Shown: piece after piece, positions 1 through 4,854 of the stretch
Layout: every line of letters starts with the position of its first letter
Numbering within the stretch: position 1 is the first letter of the stretch
Source: Chlamydiia bacterium
Lineage (GTDB): Bacteria > Chlamydiota > Chlamydiia > Chlamydiales > Simkaniaceae
DNA length: 7,122 nucleotides
Direction: 5' to 3'
Assembly: GCA_020440405.1 (NCBI GenBank)
Contig: JAGROF010000156.1
Location: forward strand, 1-7,122
The notes under the pieces: model-generated
Seen by the model: only the letters and a program-made list of their open reading frames with translations
The model's database searches: none
Told to the model about the DNA's origin: nothing
Made by a program: the position numbers and the translations under genes

Positions 1-435
1 GGAGCCATTATCACTCTCCTCATCTTTGGATTGCCCCTTTCACTTTATGCATTTGTCGGTCTTATTATGGTTCTTGGAATTGTCTTGAAAAATGGAATCA
101 TGCTTGTTGACTTTGCGAATGAAGGGATCCACGAAGGAAAAGACATCCACACCGCGATCTACGAAGCTTGCTGTGCTCGTTTTCGCCCAATCCTCATGAC
201 AACTTTTGCCGCGATGATGGGAGCTGTTCCTATCGCCCTAGGAGTCGGGGGATCAACCGCACAATCGCGTCGCCCTCTTGGGATGGTCGTAGTCGGGGGA
301 TTGATTATTTCTCAGGTGCTTACCCTCTACTTTACCCCCATCATCTTTACCTATCTAGAGACCATGCGGCAAAAATTCCATCAGCGCTATAAGAAGGAAT
401 CCCCTAAGGAATCCCCTCAAGACAACACTTTGTAA
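1..435 (+). CDS. RND efflux pump inner-membrane permease, C-terminal fragment (AcrB/MdtB/MdtC-like)
   Basis: The frame is open from base 1, so the gene starts outside the window and only its last 144 codons are visible. The translation reads as the last part of a hydrophobe/amphiphile-efflux RND permease: GAIITLLIFGLPLSLYAFVG, then VLKNGIMLVDFANE, the conserved cytoplasmic stretch ARFRPILMTT, AAMMGAVPIALGVGG, and RRPLGMVVVGGLIISQVLTL followed by FTPIIF. These are the final transmembrane helices and the loop joining them. Family members use the proton motive force to export drugs or lipophilic compounds as trimers, with a periplasmic adaptor and an outer-membrane channel. The RRPLG...SQVLTL ending is closer to MdtB/MdtC-type pumps than to AcrB, but substrate cannot be told. 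The protein ends in a short charged tail rich in Lys, Glu and Pro, repeating KESP. The stop is TAA at 433-435, just before a perfect hairpin. Confidence 0.95.
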   Translation, partial: GAIITLLIFGLPLSLYAFVGLIMVLGIVLKNGIMLVDFANEGIHEGKDIHTAIYEACCARFRPILMTTFAAMMGAVPIALGVGGSTAQSRRPLGMVVVGGLIISQVLTLYFTPIIFTYLETMRQKFHQRYKKESPKESPQDNTL

Positions 436-440
436 ATAAA

Positions 441-507
441 AAACCACCGAGAGCACAGAGGTCTTAGAGATACTTTTTCTCTGTGACCTCTGTGCTCTCG
501 GTGGTTT
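441..507. terminator. Perfect 23-bp inverted repeat between convergent genes; probable bidirectional terminator
   Basis: The left arm (441-463) and right arm (485-507) are exact reverse complements over 23 bp and begin AAACCACCGAGAGCACAGAG. The stem can continue inside the loop: AGAGA at 466-470 pairs with TCTCT at 478-482, leaving a 7-base loop. It lies 5 bases after the RND stop and 8 bases before the stop of the barrel gene on the other strand. Read on the minus strand the stem is followed by a run of six T and then ATTTA, a good intrinsic-terminator layout for the barrel gene. Read on the plus strand only TTT follows, so termination there would be weaker. The arm resembles a sequence at 3999-4021, so this may also be a dispersed palindromic repeat. 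Confidence 0.75.
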
Positions 508-515
508 AAAAGTAC

Positions 516-1568
516 TTAGAAGTCGAAACGGAACTTAAGTGTTAGCCCTTGGTACATGAGATTACCCATGGTAGAGAAAGGAGAAAACACATGGAAGAAT
601 CGGTTAAAGTTCCACCAGATCTGCTCTTCCCATCCCGCCTGAATCAAGGCGTGATAGCTATCTTGGTTGAACCACATTTCCCAGCGGAGTCCCACCCCTA
701 GTTCCATAATTGGAACCATGGAATACCGATCGTAATTCAAGTGAGCCAATGTCACCGTAGTGTTCGTCAGATCATTTGTACCTCGGTCACGTCGCTCCAT
801 ATCAAACTTAGACCATGCCGCACAAAGGGCGAGGTCAGCAAAGACGCTCCAGTCTCGCGCAAAATACCAGGCGGTATTGGTTCCAAAGCGGATTCCAATT
901 CCCCATGTATCTTGGTCTAAGTGAACGCGGTTGTTTCCTGTAATCGTCTGGGCCTGGTCAAAAAAGCCTGTATAACTCAAGCCATAGTCTTGGTTAAGCC
1001 AATATCCTTTAAGACCAAAAAAGGGCCTTAATGTCAAAAAGGGACTGATGTAGTAGTTTCTGCCCCATTCCAAATCCAGGACATTGGTATGTAAATCCCA
1101 ATCAGCACGTGCTCTTTCCAATCCCCCTGCTAAAAAGCTAAAGTTCCCATGCACCCAAATCGGCTCAAGACGATCCGTATTGGGATTGACACTTTTGCTA
1201 TCCGTAACATGAGTATAAATCCATGTGTAGCGCAATAGGATATCCCAGCCATCATGTGCCATATTGACTCCAAGGGCTGCTCTAAATCCAGGCTCCCCAT
1301 CAAAATCAGGCTCATACACTTTTCCCCGTGATGTTACAGGGTCTACAGGACTTCCCAATCCATCCTCTGCATACTCCAAGCCATCTTCACGCACTTTCCA
1401 ATAAATAAAATCAACCTCTAAAAAAGGCTCCGCCACACCATTGTTAACCCAGGGCTGAGCTTCAACAGAAATCTCCTTTGCAGGAGGGCGAATTTGTGGA
1501 GCAGGTGCTTGCTGCGTATATGCAAAGCTGAGGATAGGAGCGACTAAAAGGGGCCAATACTTCTTCAT
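516..1568 (-). CDS. MOMP-like / Lpg1974-family outer-membrane beta-barrel protein
   Basis: A 350-residue precursor with a clear Sec signal peptide: Lys-Lys at positions 2-3, a hydrophobic stretch WPLLVAPILSFA, and a likely signal peptidase I cut after SFA (residue 16). A short Pro/Gln-rich linker follows. From about residue 48 comes EPFLEVDFIYWKVREDGLEY, the typical opening of Lpg1974 / chlamydial MOMP-like porins. The rest alternates aromatic and polar residues in beta-strand fashion (for example WDILLRYTWIY) and ends in FRFDF, with the terminal Phe used by the BAM assembly machinery. It probably forms a pore or adhesin in the outer membrane; cargo is unknown. I chose the ATG at 1568 because it gives a clean signal peptide and has GGA 9 bases upstream. 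The frame stays open to a TTG at 1604 that would add 12 residues in front of the signal. It lies 54 bases after xerD on the same strand and ends at the hairpin 441-507. Confidence 0.85.
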   Translation of the reverse strand: MKKYWPLLVAPILSFAYTQQAPAPQIRPPAKEISVEAQPWVNNGVAEPFLEVDFIYWKVREDGLEYAEDGLGSPVDPVTSRGKVYEPDFDGEPGFRAALGVNMAHDGWDILLRYTWIYTHVTDSKSVNPNTDRLEPIWVHGNFSFLAGGLERARADWDLHTNVLDLEWGRNYYISPFLTLRPFFGLKGYWLNQDYGLSYTGFFDQAQTITGNNRVHLDQDTWGIGIRFGTNTAWYFARDWSVFADLALCAAWSKFDMERRDRGTNDLTNTTVTLAHLNYDRYSMVPIMELGVGLRWEMWFNQDSYHALIQAGWEEQIWWNFNRFFHVFSPFSTMGNLMYQGLTLKFRFDF

Positions 1569-1619
1569 AGGACACATTCCAAGTAAAGTTAAAACAAATC
1601 CCAAGCATATAAAATCTTT

Positions 1620-1648
1620 GAATTATTGGCGAGTATGAAATGTGTCAA
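1620..1648 (-). promoter_or_regulatory. Weak candidate promoter for the barrel gene
   Basis: On the minus strand a perfect TTGACA (1648-1643) lies 17 bases before TAATTC (1625-1620), inside the last codons and stop of xerD. The -35 match is exact but the -10 shares only the first two bases with TATAAT, so this is tentative. If used, it would give the barrel gene a leader of roughly 45 bases. Confidence 0.25.
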
Positions 1649-2477
1649 ACGCTTCAAAAAGACGTTTTTGAGATAAATGGGTGTACCGATCCGTTGTGCC
1701 GATATCGGCATGTCCGAGCATTTCTTGAATGACTCGAAGATCAGCGCCACGCTCTAATAAATGGGTGGCAAAAGAATGGCGCAACGTATGCGGAGAGATT
1801 TTTTTTGTAATCCCCACCTCCTTGGCATACGCTTTTACTTGTTTCCATACAAACGTACGATCGATGCGCCTGCCCTTTTTTGTCACAAAGAGGGGGCGAC
1901 GGTCTCCTCGATCATTGCGATAATTGCCCAAATAGGCGTCAATAGCTTCTAGTGCAACTTCTCCAATAGGAACGATTCGCTCTTTTCCCCCTTTCCCAAG
2001 CACACGAATGGTCGCTTCTCCAACATCATGCACATTTAAATGGCAAAGCTCACTCACACGAATTCCTGTTGCATAGAGTGTCTCTAAAAGCGCTCTGTCA
2101 CGCGCCCCTTTCTCCCCTTCTCCTGGGGCTGCTAGTAGCAATTCAACCTCTTCCTGAGTGAGGATATCAGGAATAAGCTGCCACATTTTGGGAGATTCTA
2201 AAAGAGCCGTGGGGTCTTGATCAATCACCTGCTCTCTTTTCAAAAAACGGAAAAAGACCCGAAGCGCCATAAGGGCACGATAGATCGAAGCACTGGCATA
2301 CCCCTTTTCTTTCAGCAGGCTTAAATAAGAAAGAATCGTCTCTTCCTTCACTTCTTCTTTTAAGCCTTCAGCAAAGCGGCGAATATCGCGGCCATACGCT
2401 TCCAGAGTGTTCACTGAAAGCCCTTTTTCTGATCCAATATAGGACAAAAAATCCTGAATCGCTTGTTCCCAATTCAT
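1623..2477 (-). CDS. xerD: Tyrosine recombinase, XerD-like
   Basis: A 284-residue tyrosine recombinase, slightly shorter than the usual ~295-300. Residues 1-85 form the SAM-like core-binding domain (AIQDFLSYIGSEKGLSVNTL...). The catalytic domain follows with every active-site residue in place: R140 in TGIRVSEL, K162 in GKGGKER, H230 and R233 in SPHTLRHSFATHLL, H256 in LGHADIGTT, and the nucleophile Y265 in RYTHL. Xer proteins work in XerC/XerD pairs at dif to resolve chromosome dimers at division, with FtsK activating XerD. The SPHTLRHSFATHLLE...LGHADIGTT wording favours XerD over XerC, but the partner gene and dif are not in view, so an integrase-like Xer paralogue is possible. The start ATG (2477) has GGGA 8 bases upstream and overlaps the stop of a 16-codon mini-ORF as ATGA. 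The gene lies 51 bases after the Fic-fold gene and 54 bases before the barrel gene, on the same strand. Confidence 0.9.
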   Translation of the reverse strand: MNWEQAIQDFLSYIGSEKGLSVNTLEAYGRDIRRFAEGLKEEVKEETILSYLSLLKEKGYASASIYRALMALRVFFRFLKREQVIDQDPTALLESPKMWQLIPDILTQEEVELLLAAPGEGEKGARDRALLETLYATGIRVSELCHLNVHDVGEATIRVLGKGGKERIVPIGEVALEAIDAYLGNYRNDRGDRRPLFVTKKGRRIDRTFVWKQVKAYAKEVGITKKISPHTLRHSFATHLLERGADLRVIQEMLGHADIGTTDRYTHLSQKRLFEAFDTFHTRQ

Positions 2478-2524
2478 GAATCTATCCCAATATTAGAGGG
2501 TGTATACGAATTATAATGGTTCAT
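2474..2524 (-). CDS. Possible 16-codon leader ORF between fic and xerD (may not be coding)
   Basis: The ATG at 2524 opens 5 bases after the end of the Fic-fold gene stop codon and reads MNHYNSYTPSNIGIDS, then TGA. That stop overlaps the xerD start codon as ATGA, a layout that would allow translational coupling. The first ten codons match the start of the DUF1858/IscA gene at 7103 (MNHYNSHTPS) with one changed residue. A GGAG lies about 14 bases upstream, rather far for efficient initiation. The same bases also contain a perfect TATAAT, so the segment may simply be the xerD promoter, or a fragment copied from the other gene. I favour a non-coding or vestigial role. Confidence 0.3.
   Translation of the reverse strand: MNHYNSYTPSNIGIDS
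2493..2524. repeat. 32-nt dispersed repeat, copy A (upstream of xerD)
   Basis: This segment matches 7072-7103 at 31 of 32 positions; the one difference is the base at 2506. It runs from an ATG (minus strand, 2524) through the palindrome ATTATAAT to a CCCTCTAA motif. Outside these limits the two loci do not match. In this copy the frame closes after 16 codons; in the other copy it opens a full gene. Confidence 0.85.
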
Positions 2525-2538
2525 GTGCTTACTGTAAC
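2510..2538 (-). promoter_or_regulatory. Candidate sigma-70-type promoter of xerD
   Basis: On the minus strand GTTACA (2538-2533, 4 of 6 to TTGACA) is followed after exactly 17 bases by a perfect TATAAT (2515-2510). The stop codon of the Fic-fold gene lies in the spacer. Transcription would start near 2503 and give a leader of about 26 bases that still contains the xerD GGGA ribosome-binding site. This would let xerD be expressed independently of fic. Confidence 0.45.
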
Positions 2539-3860
2539 TCCATCCAAGCTTTTAATTGTTGAGGAGTTACTCCAAGGCCTGCAATGCGCGCCTGATCCAT
2601 CTCCTCTAGATCTTCTAAAGCATCTTCACAAAATGCTTCGCCATCTTCATCCTTAATGTTCTTTAAAGCATAAGACTTTATATAGTCTTGAAGCTCTTTC
2701 CCAGCCATCTTTTGAGTAATAACTTCTCTGATCAGTTCCCACCTCTGCTGGCGATATCGAACACGCACCTCATCAAAGCTAATGGCTTCAATCGTTGAGT
2801 CATACATCACACACGCCCGCTGGTAGGAAAATTGATAGAGGTCAAGCAAGGGATTCGTATCTTGATACTCATAAATAGCAATGATTGCTGAAGTATAGTC
2901 CTCTGTTTTTACATCATTAAAAGAGAGAGGAACGAGGTTGTTTTTGATCAGTGGAATGTTTGCGCACAGTCGTGCAGCCCTTTTGTTAACGTCGGTGAAT
3001 GCTTGCAAATAAGAGAGGTGCACCAGTAGAAACAAACTTTGCTCAAACGGATCCTCTATAAGTGAGGCTTTCTCCGTGACTTGAGTTAACTGGAACTCGA
3101 GTCTCTTTGGATTTTCAATAGGAATGTATGTCGATCCTCCAATCCGTACGCCATGATCTCGAATTTTCCCTGAATAGGCCGTTTCTATCAATCCATCAGA
3201 AAGCAAATAATGCACTGTGCAGATCGTTTGATTTGTCACTTCTAATCTTGGTGCGGAATCGACAAGAAAACGAATCGCTTCTTTATGATTAAGGATCATT
3301 GTTTTCTCTTCATCAAGCTTCCCTTCAACTCCTTTACCTTCCAAAAGAAGTTTTTTCGTTTCTAATAGTGAATACGTGTTTCCTTCCAGCCTGGAGGAGT
3401 TATAAGATAAATCAATAAGAAGCCTTTCGAATACTTGGTGCGCATAAGTCCCTGCAGGAGCATCTTGGTTTTTACGAGCCCCCAACTTCTTAAGTTTGAG
3501 CCTAAAATTTTTAGGAATGTAGTAACTCTTGTTTGGAATATAAAATTGAACCCACTTGTCTTTATAAGACACAGGCATTCTCTCATAAAGTGGGCGCTGA
3601 ACTTGCTCAATCACTTTGCGATTTTTTTCCTGAAAACCCTCGATAGAATGATTGCTTTGCATTCTTATCTTATACTTTGTTCCCCGCTTCTGTCCTTGTT
3701 TTTCAACAAGTTCATCAGTTTCTAGCTCGCTTAACCAACGGCGCACTGTACGCTCAGCAAAGCCTTCTCCTAACTTTTGAAGAAGCGTTTTTAAGCTAAC
3801 TGCTTCTTTTTCAAGCCTTAATAGGTCTAATACGGCCATTTTTTTATCTTTATAGGTCAT
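2529..3860 (-). CDS. Winged-helix + Fic-fold protein with degenerate Fic motif (probable autoregulated regulator)
   Basis: A 443-residue protein. Residues 1-65 look like a winged helix-turn-helix (LLRLEKEAVSLKTLLQKL, then ERTVRRWLSELETDELVEK and a basic wing GQKRGTKYKIR). Residues ~140-350 are a Fic fold with an N-terminal inhibitory motif S155-x-x-x-E159-G160 (NSSRLEGNT), the NHKEAIRFL helix, and the flap SGKIRDHGVRIGGSTYIPI. The core motif is Q286-AFTDVNKRAAR, against the family consensus HPFxDGNGRxxR. The catalytic His is Gln, both Gly of the anion-binding GNG are changed (Val, Lys), while D290, N292, R294 and R297 are kept. Ordinary AMP transfer is therefore doubtful. I recall a group of Fic-like proteins with a similar QPFxDVNKR motif, but their chemistry is not known to me. 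The C-terminal ~90 residues are charged and helical. ATG 3860 is chosen for GAGG just upstream and the promoter at 3890-3918; an internal ATG at 3839 would cut into the winged helix. TACGGCCA boxes around the promoter suggest self-control. Confidence 0.85.
   Translation of the reverse strand: MTYKDKKMAVLDLLRLEKEAVSLKTLLQKLGEGFAERTVRRWLSELETDELVEKQGQKRGTKYKIRMQSNHSIEGFQEKNRKVIEQVQRPLYERMPVSYKDKWVQFYIPNKSYYIPKNFRLKLKKLGARKNQDAPAGTYAHQVFERLLIDLSYNSSRLEGNTYSLLETKKLLLEGKGVEGKLDEEKTMILNHKEAIRFLVDSAPRLEVTNQTICTVHYLLSDGLIETAYSGKIRDHGVRIGGSTYIPIENPKRLEFQLTQVTEKASLIEDPFEQSLFLLVHLSYLQAFTDVNKRAARLCANIPLIKNNLVPLSFNDVKTEDYTSAIIAIYEYQDTNPLLDLYQFSYQRACVMYDSTIEAISFDEVRVRYRQQRWELIREVITQKMAGKELQDYIKSYALKNIKDEDGEAFCEDALEDLEEMDQARIAGLGVTPQQLKAWMELQ
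3831..3838. promoter_or_regulatory. Fourth TACGGCCA box, inside the start of the Fic-fold gene
   Basis: An exact TACGGCCA lies within codons 8-10 of the Fic-fold gene (Met-Ala-Val), 51 bp from the box at 3882, close to five helical turns. Flanks also match the box at 3903 (AATACGGCCATTTTT in both). It may be a downstream operator allowing looping with the promoter array; a coding coincidence is less likely given the extended match. Confidence 0.45.
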
Positions 3861-3881
3861 GTCCTCATCAATCCCTCTTTA

Positions 3882-3931
3882 TACGGCCAATATTACTATA
3901 AATACGGCCATTTTTCAAGAAAAATCGGCCA
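3882..3931. promoter_or_regulatory. Array of three TACGGCCA-type boxes at 21-bp spacing (putative operator)
   Basis: TACGGCCA occurs at 3882-3889 and 3903-3910, and the variant ATCGGCCA at 3924-3931. Start-to-start distances are exactly 21 and 21 bp, about two helical turns, so all three boxes face the same side of the DNA. They bracket and interrupt the fic promoter, so a bound protein would block RNA polymerase. The core GGCC is palindromic. The likely ligand is the winged helix of the adjacent Fic-fold protein, which is inference from position only. Confidence 0.6.
3890..3918 (-). promoter_or_regulatory. Promoter of the Fic-fold gene
   Basis: On the minus strand TTGAAA (3918-3913, 5 of 6 to TTGACA) and TAATAT (3895-3890, 4 of 6 to TATAAT) are separated by exactly 17 bases, giving a start near 3883 and a leader of about 23 bases before ATG 3860. 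One TACGGCCA box lies inside the spacer, one directly after the -10, and one just upstream of the -35. Confidence 0.6.
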
Positions 3932-3998
3932 AAAAGAAACTGTTCTTAGAATAAGATTGCCGGAAACTTTTAAAAAGAAAGCACTATAAATATTTTTT

Positions 3999-4060
3999 AA
4001 ACCACAGAGAGCACAGAGGACACAGAGTTGTTTTTTCTTTCCCTCTGAGATCTCTCTGCC
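3999..4060. repeat. Diverged second copy of the ACCACAGAGAGCACAGAGG palindrome
   Basis: Bases 3999-4021 match the left arm at 441-463 at 21 of 23 positions. The partner arm here is degenerate: 4005-4011 can pair with 4052-4058 and 4014-4019 with 4042-4047, with an uneven internal loop and a loop of 22 bases. It lies directly after the stop of the kinase gene and, like the first copy, at the 3' end of a gene. There is no good T-run after it on the minus strand, so terminator activity is uncertain. The remaining intergenic DNA up to the fic operators (about 3932-3998) is AT-rich with nothing recognisable. Confidence 0.6.
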
Positions 4061-4063
4061 CTC

Positions 4064-4681
4064 TTATGATAAAACGTCGCAAAGAGAAACAAGAATGTCG
4101 CGCAAAACTTCCAGGGGACGTTGCTCAGCATTAAAACGGGCAATGAGGTTCGCATCGTACTGCTTGAGAACCGGAAAGGTTTCCTGCTCATAAATGTCCA
4201 TTCGCTTCTTTAAGACTTCGGCATCACGATCATCCAGCCGTTTTTCAATGAGTGCCCTCCGCTGGATACGCTGGATCAACGTTTCAGGATGCGCGGCTTC
4301 AAGGAGGATGATTTTTTTCACTTCAACATAGCGCTCAAGAATTTTAGCTTGCTTCACCGTTCGTGGAATTCCATCGAGCAATAGCAGTTGATCTTTGGGG
4401 AAATACCGGTTTGTGGCGATAAGACCCATCACATAGTGGTGCCAAATCTCTATCGTTGCCTCATCAGGGAGGAGCCGCCCCTTCCCCGCAAAGCTATGGT
4501 ACAGCTTCCCTGCGGGAGACTCCGGACTGAGCCCCCGGAAAACATCCCCAGAGGAGAGGTGAAAATGGTTCCCCGCACTACTCAAAAACTTGCCCATTGT
4601 CCCCTTTCCTGCCCCTGGAGGGCCGAAAATCAGGATAGACTGAAATTTCTCTTCGATCTGGGGTAAGACTCTTTCTTCCAT
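4064..4681 (-). CDS. adk: Adenylate-kinase-family nucleoside monophosphate kinase, short-LID type
   Basis: A 205-residue P-loop kinase. The Walker A motif GPPGAGKGT is at 20-28, preceded by an unusual ~15-residue N-terminal extension. The NMP-binding part has HLSSGDVFRG (R49) and GRLLPDEATIEIW. The strand and Walker-B-like segment LLLLDGIPRTVKQAK (D103, R107) matches the family's DGFPRTxxQA. The LID is short: RRALIEKRLDDRDAEVLKKR, keeping R141, R148, the Asp pair 150-151 and R160, with no zinc-type Cys and no ~35-residue LID as in E. coli Adk. It should transfer phosphate between ATP and AMP (or UMP/CMP) in the cytoplasm. Substrate cannot be settled here: a UMP/CMP-like or paralogous kinase is possible, so the symbol is provisional. 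ATG 4681 has AGGGA 3 bases upstream. It is transcribed away from the 552-residue gene and separated from fic by 203 bases containing the fic promoter. Confidence 0.82.
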   Translation of the reverse strand: MEERVLPQIEEKFQSILIFGPPGAGKGTMGKFLSSAGNHFHLSSGDVFRGLSPESPAGKLYHSFAGKGRLLPDEATIEIWHHYVMGLIATNRYFPKDQLLLLDGIPRTVKQAKILERYVEVKKIILLEAAHPETLIQRIQRRALIEKRLDDRDAEVLKKRMDIYEQETFPVLKQYDANLIARFNAEQRPLEVLRDILVSLCDVLS

Positions 4682-4819
4682 AAATCCCTAAAAAACAAAA
4701 GTTTATAACAAAACCTCTAATTCTGACCATAGCACAATCCCTCTTTAAATCCAGGAAATTATATAAATAACACATAATGAACATCTTGAACAACTGTTAA
4801 ATTTAATGTTAAAATATGA

Positions 4820-4825
4820 TATAAT
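4820..4825 (+). promoter_or_regulatory. TATAAT -10 box for the 552-residue gene
   Basis: A perfect TATAAT lies 29 bases before the ATG at 4855 in a very AT-rich stretch. The hexamer 17 bases upstream is TTAAAT, a weak -35 (3 of 6). A GGGGA ribosome-binding site follows at 4840-4844, 10 bases before the start codon. The rest of the 173-base divergent intergenic region is AT-rich; on its minus strand a TATAAT at 4763-4758 could serve the kinase gene but has no convincing -35. Confidence 0.5.
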
Positions 4826-4854
4826 TAAGTAATAAAATTGGGGATTTTAATATT

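Noticed and set aside
168..392. Open frame of 74 codons within the RND gene
   Set aside because: It overlaps a clear RND coding frame and its translation shows no domain; a shadow frame.
1569..1604. Upstream extension of the barrel gene to a TTG at 1604 or an ATG at 1577
   Set aside because: These starts put extra residues in front of a textbook signal peptide that begins MKKYWPLL; the ATG at 1568 has a GGA at suitable distance.
3435..3725. Open frame of 96 codons on the plus strand inside the Fic-fold gene
   Set aside because: Antisense to a well-supported coding region, no ribosome-binding site or recognisable domain.
3831..3931. TACGGCCA boxes as a small CRISPR-like or iteron array
   Set aside because: The boxes are only 8 bp with 13-bp gaps and sit on a promoter; no spacer-repeat structure of CRISPR size and no replication gene nearby.
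4388..4666. Open frame of 92 codons on the plus strand inside the kinase gene
   Set aside because: Antisense to conserved kinase motifs including the P-loop; no independent evidence of coding.
4682..4854. tRNA, small RNA or riboswitch in the divergent intergenic region
   Set aside because: The stretch is very AT-rich with no cloverleaf, no stable hairpin and no recognisable aptamer; only promoter-like elements are seen.
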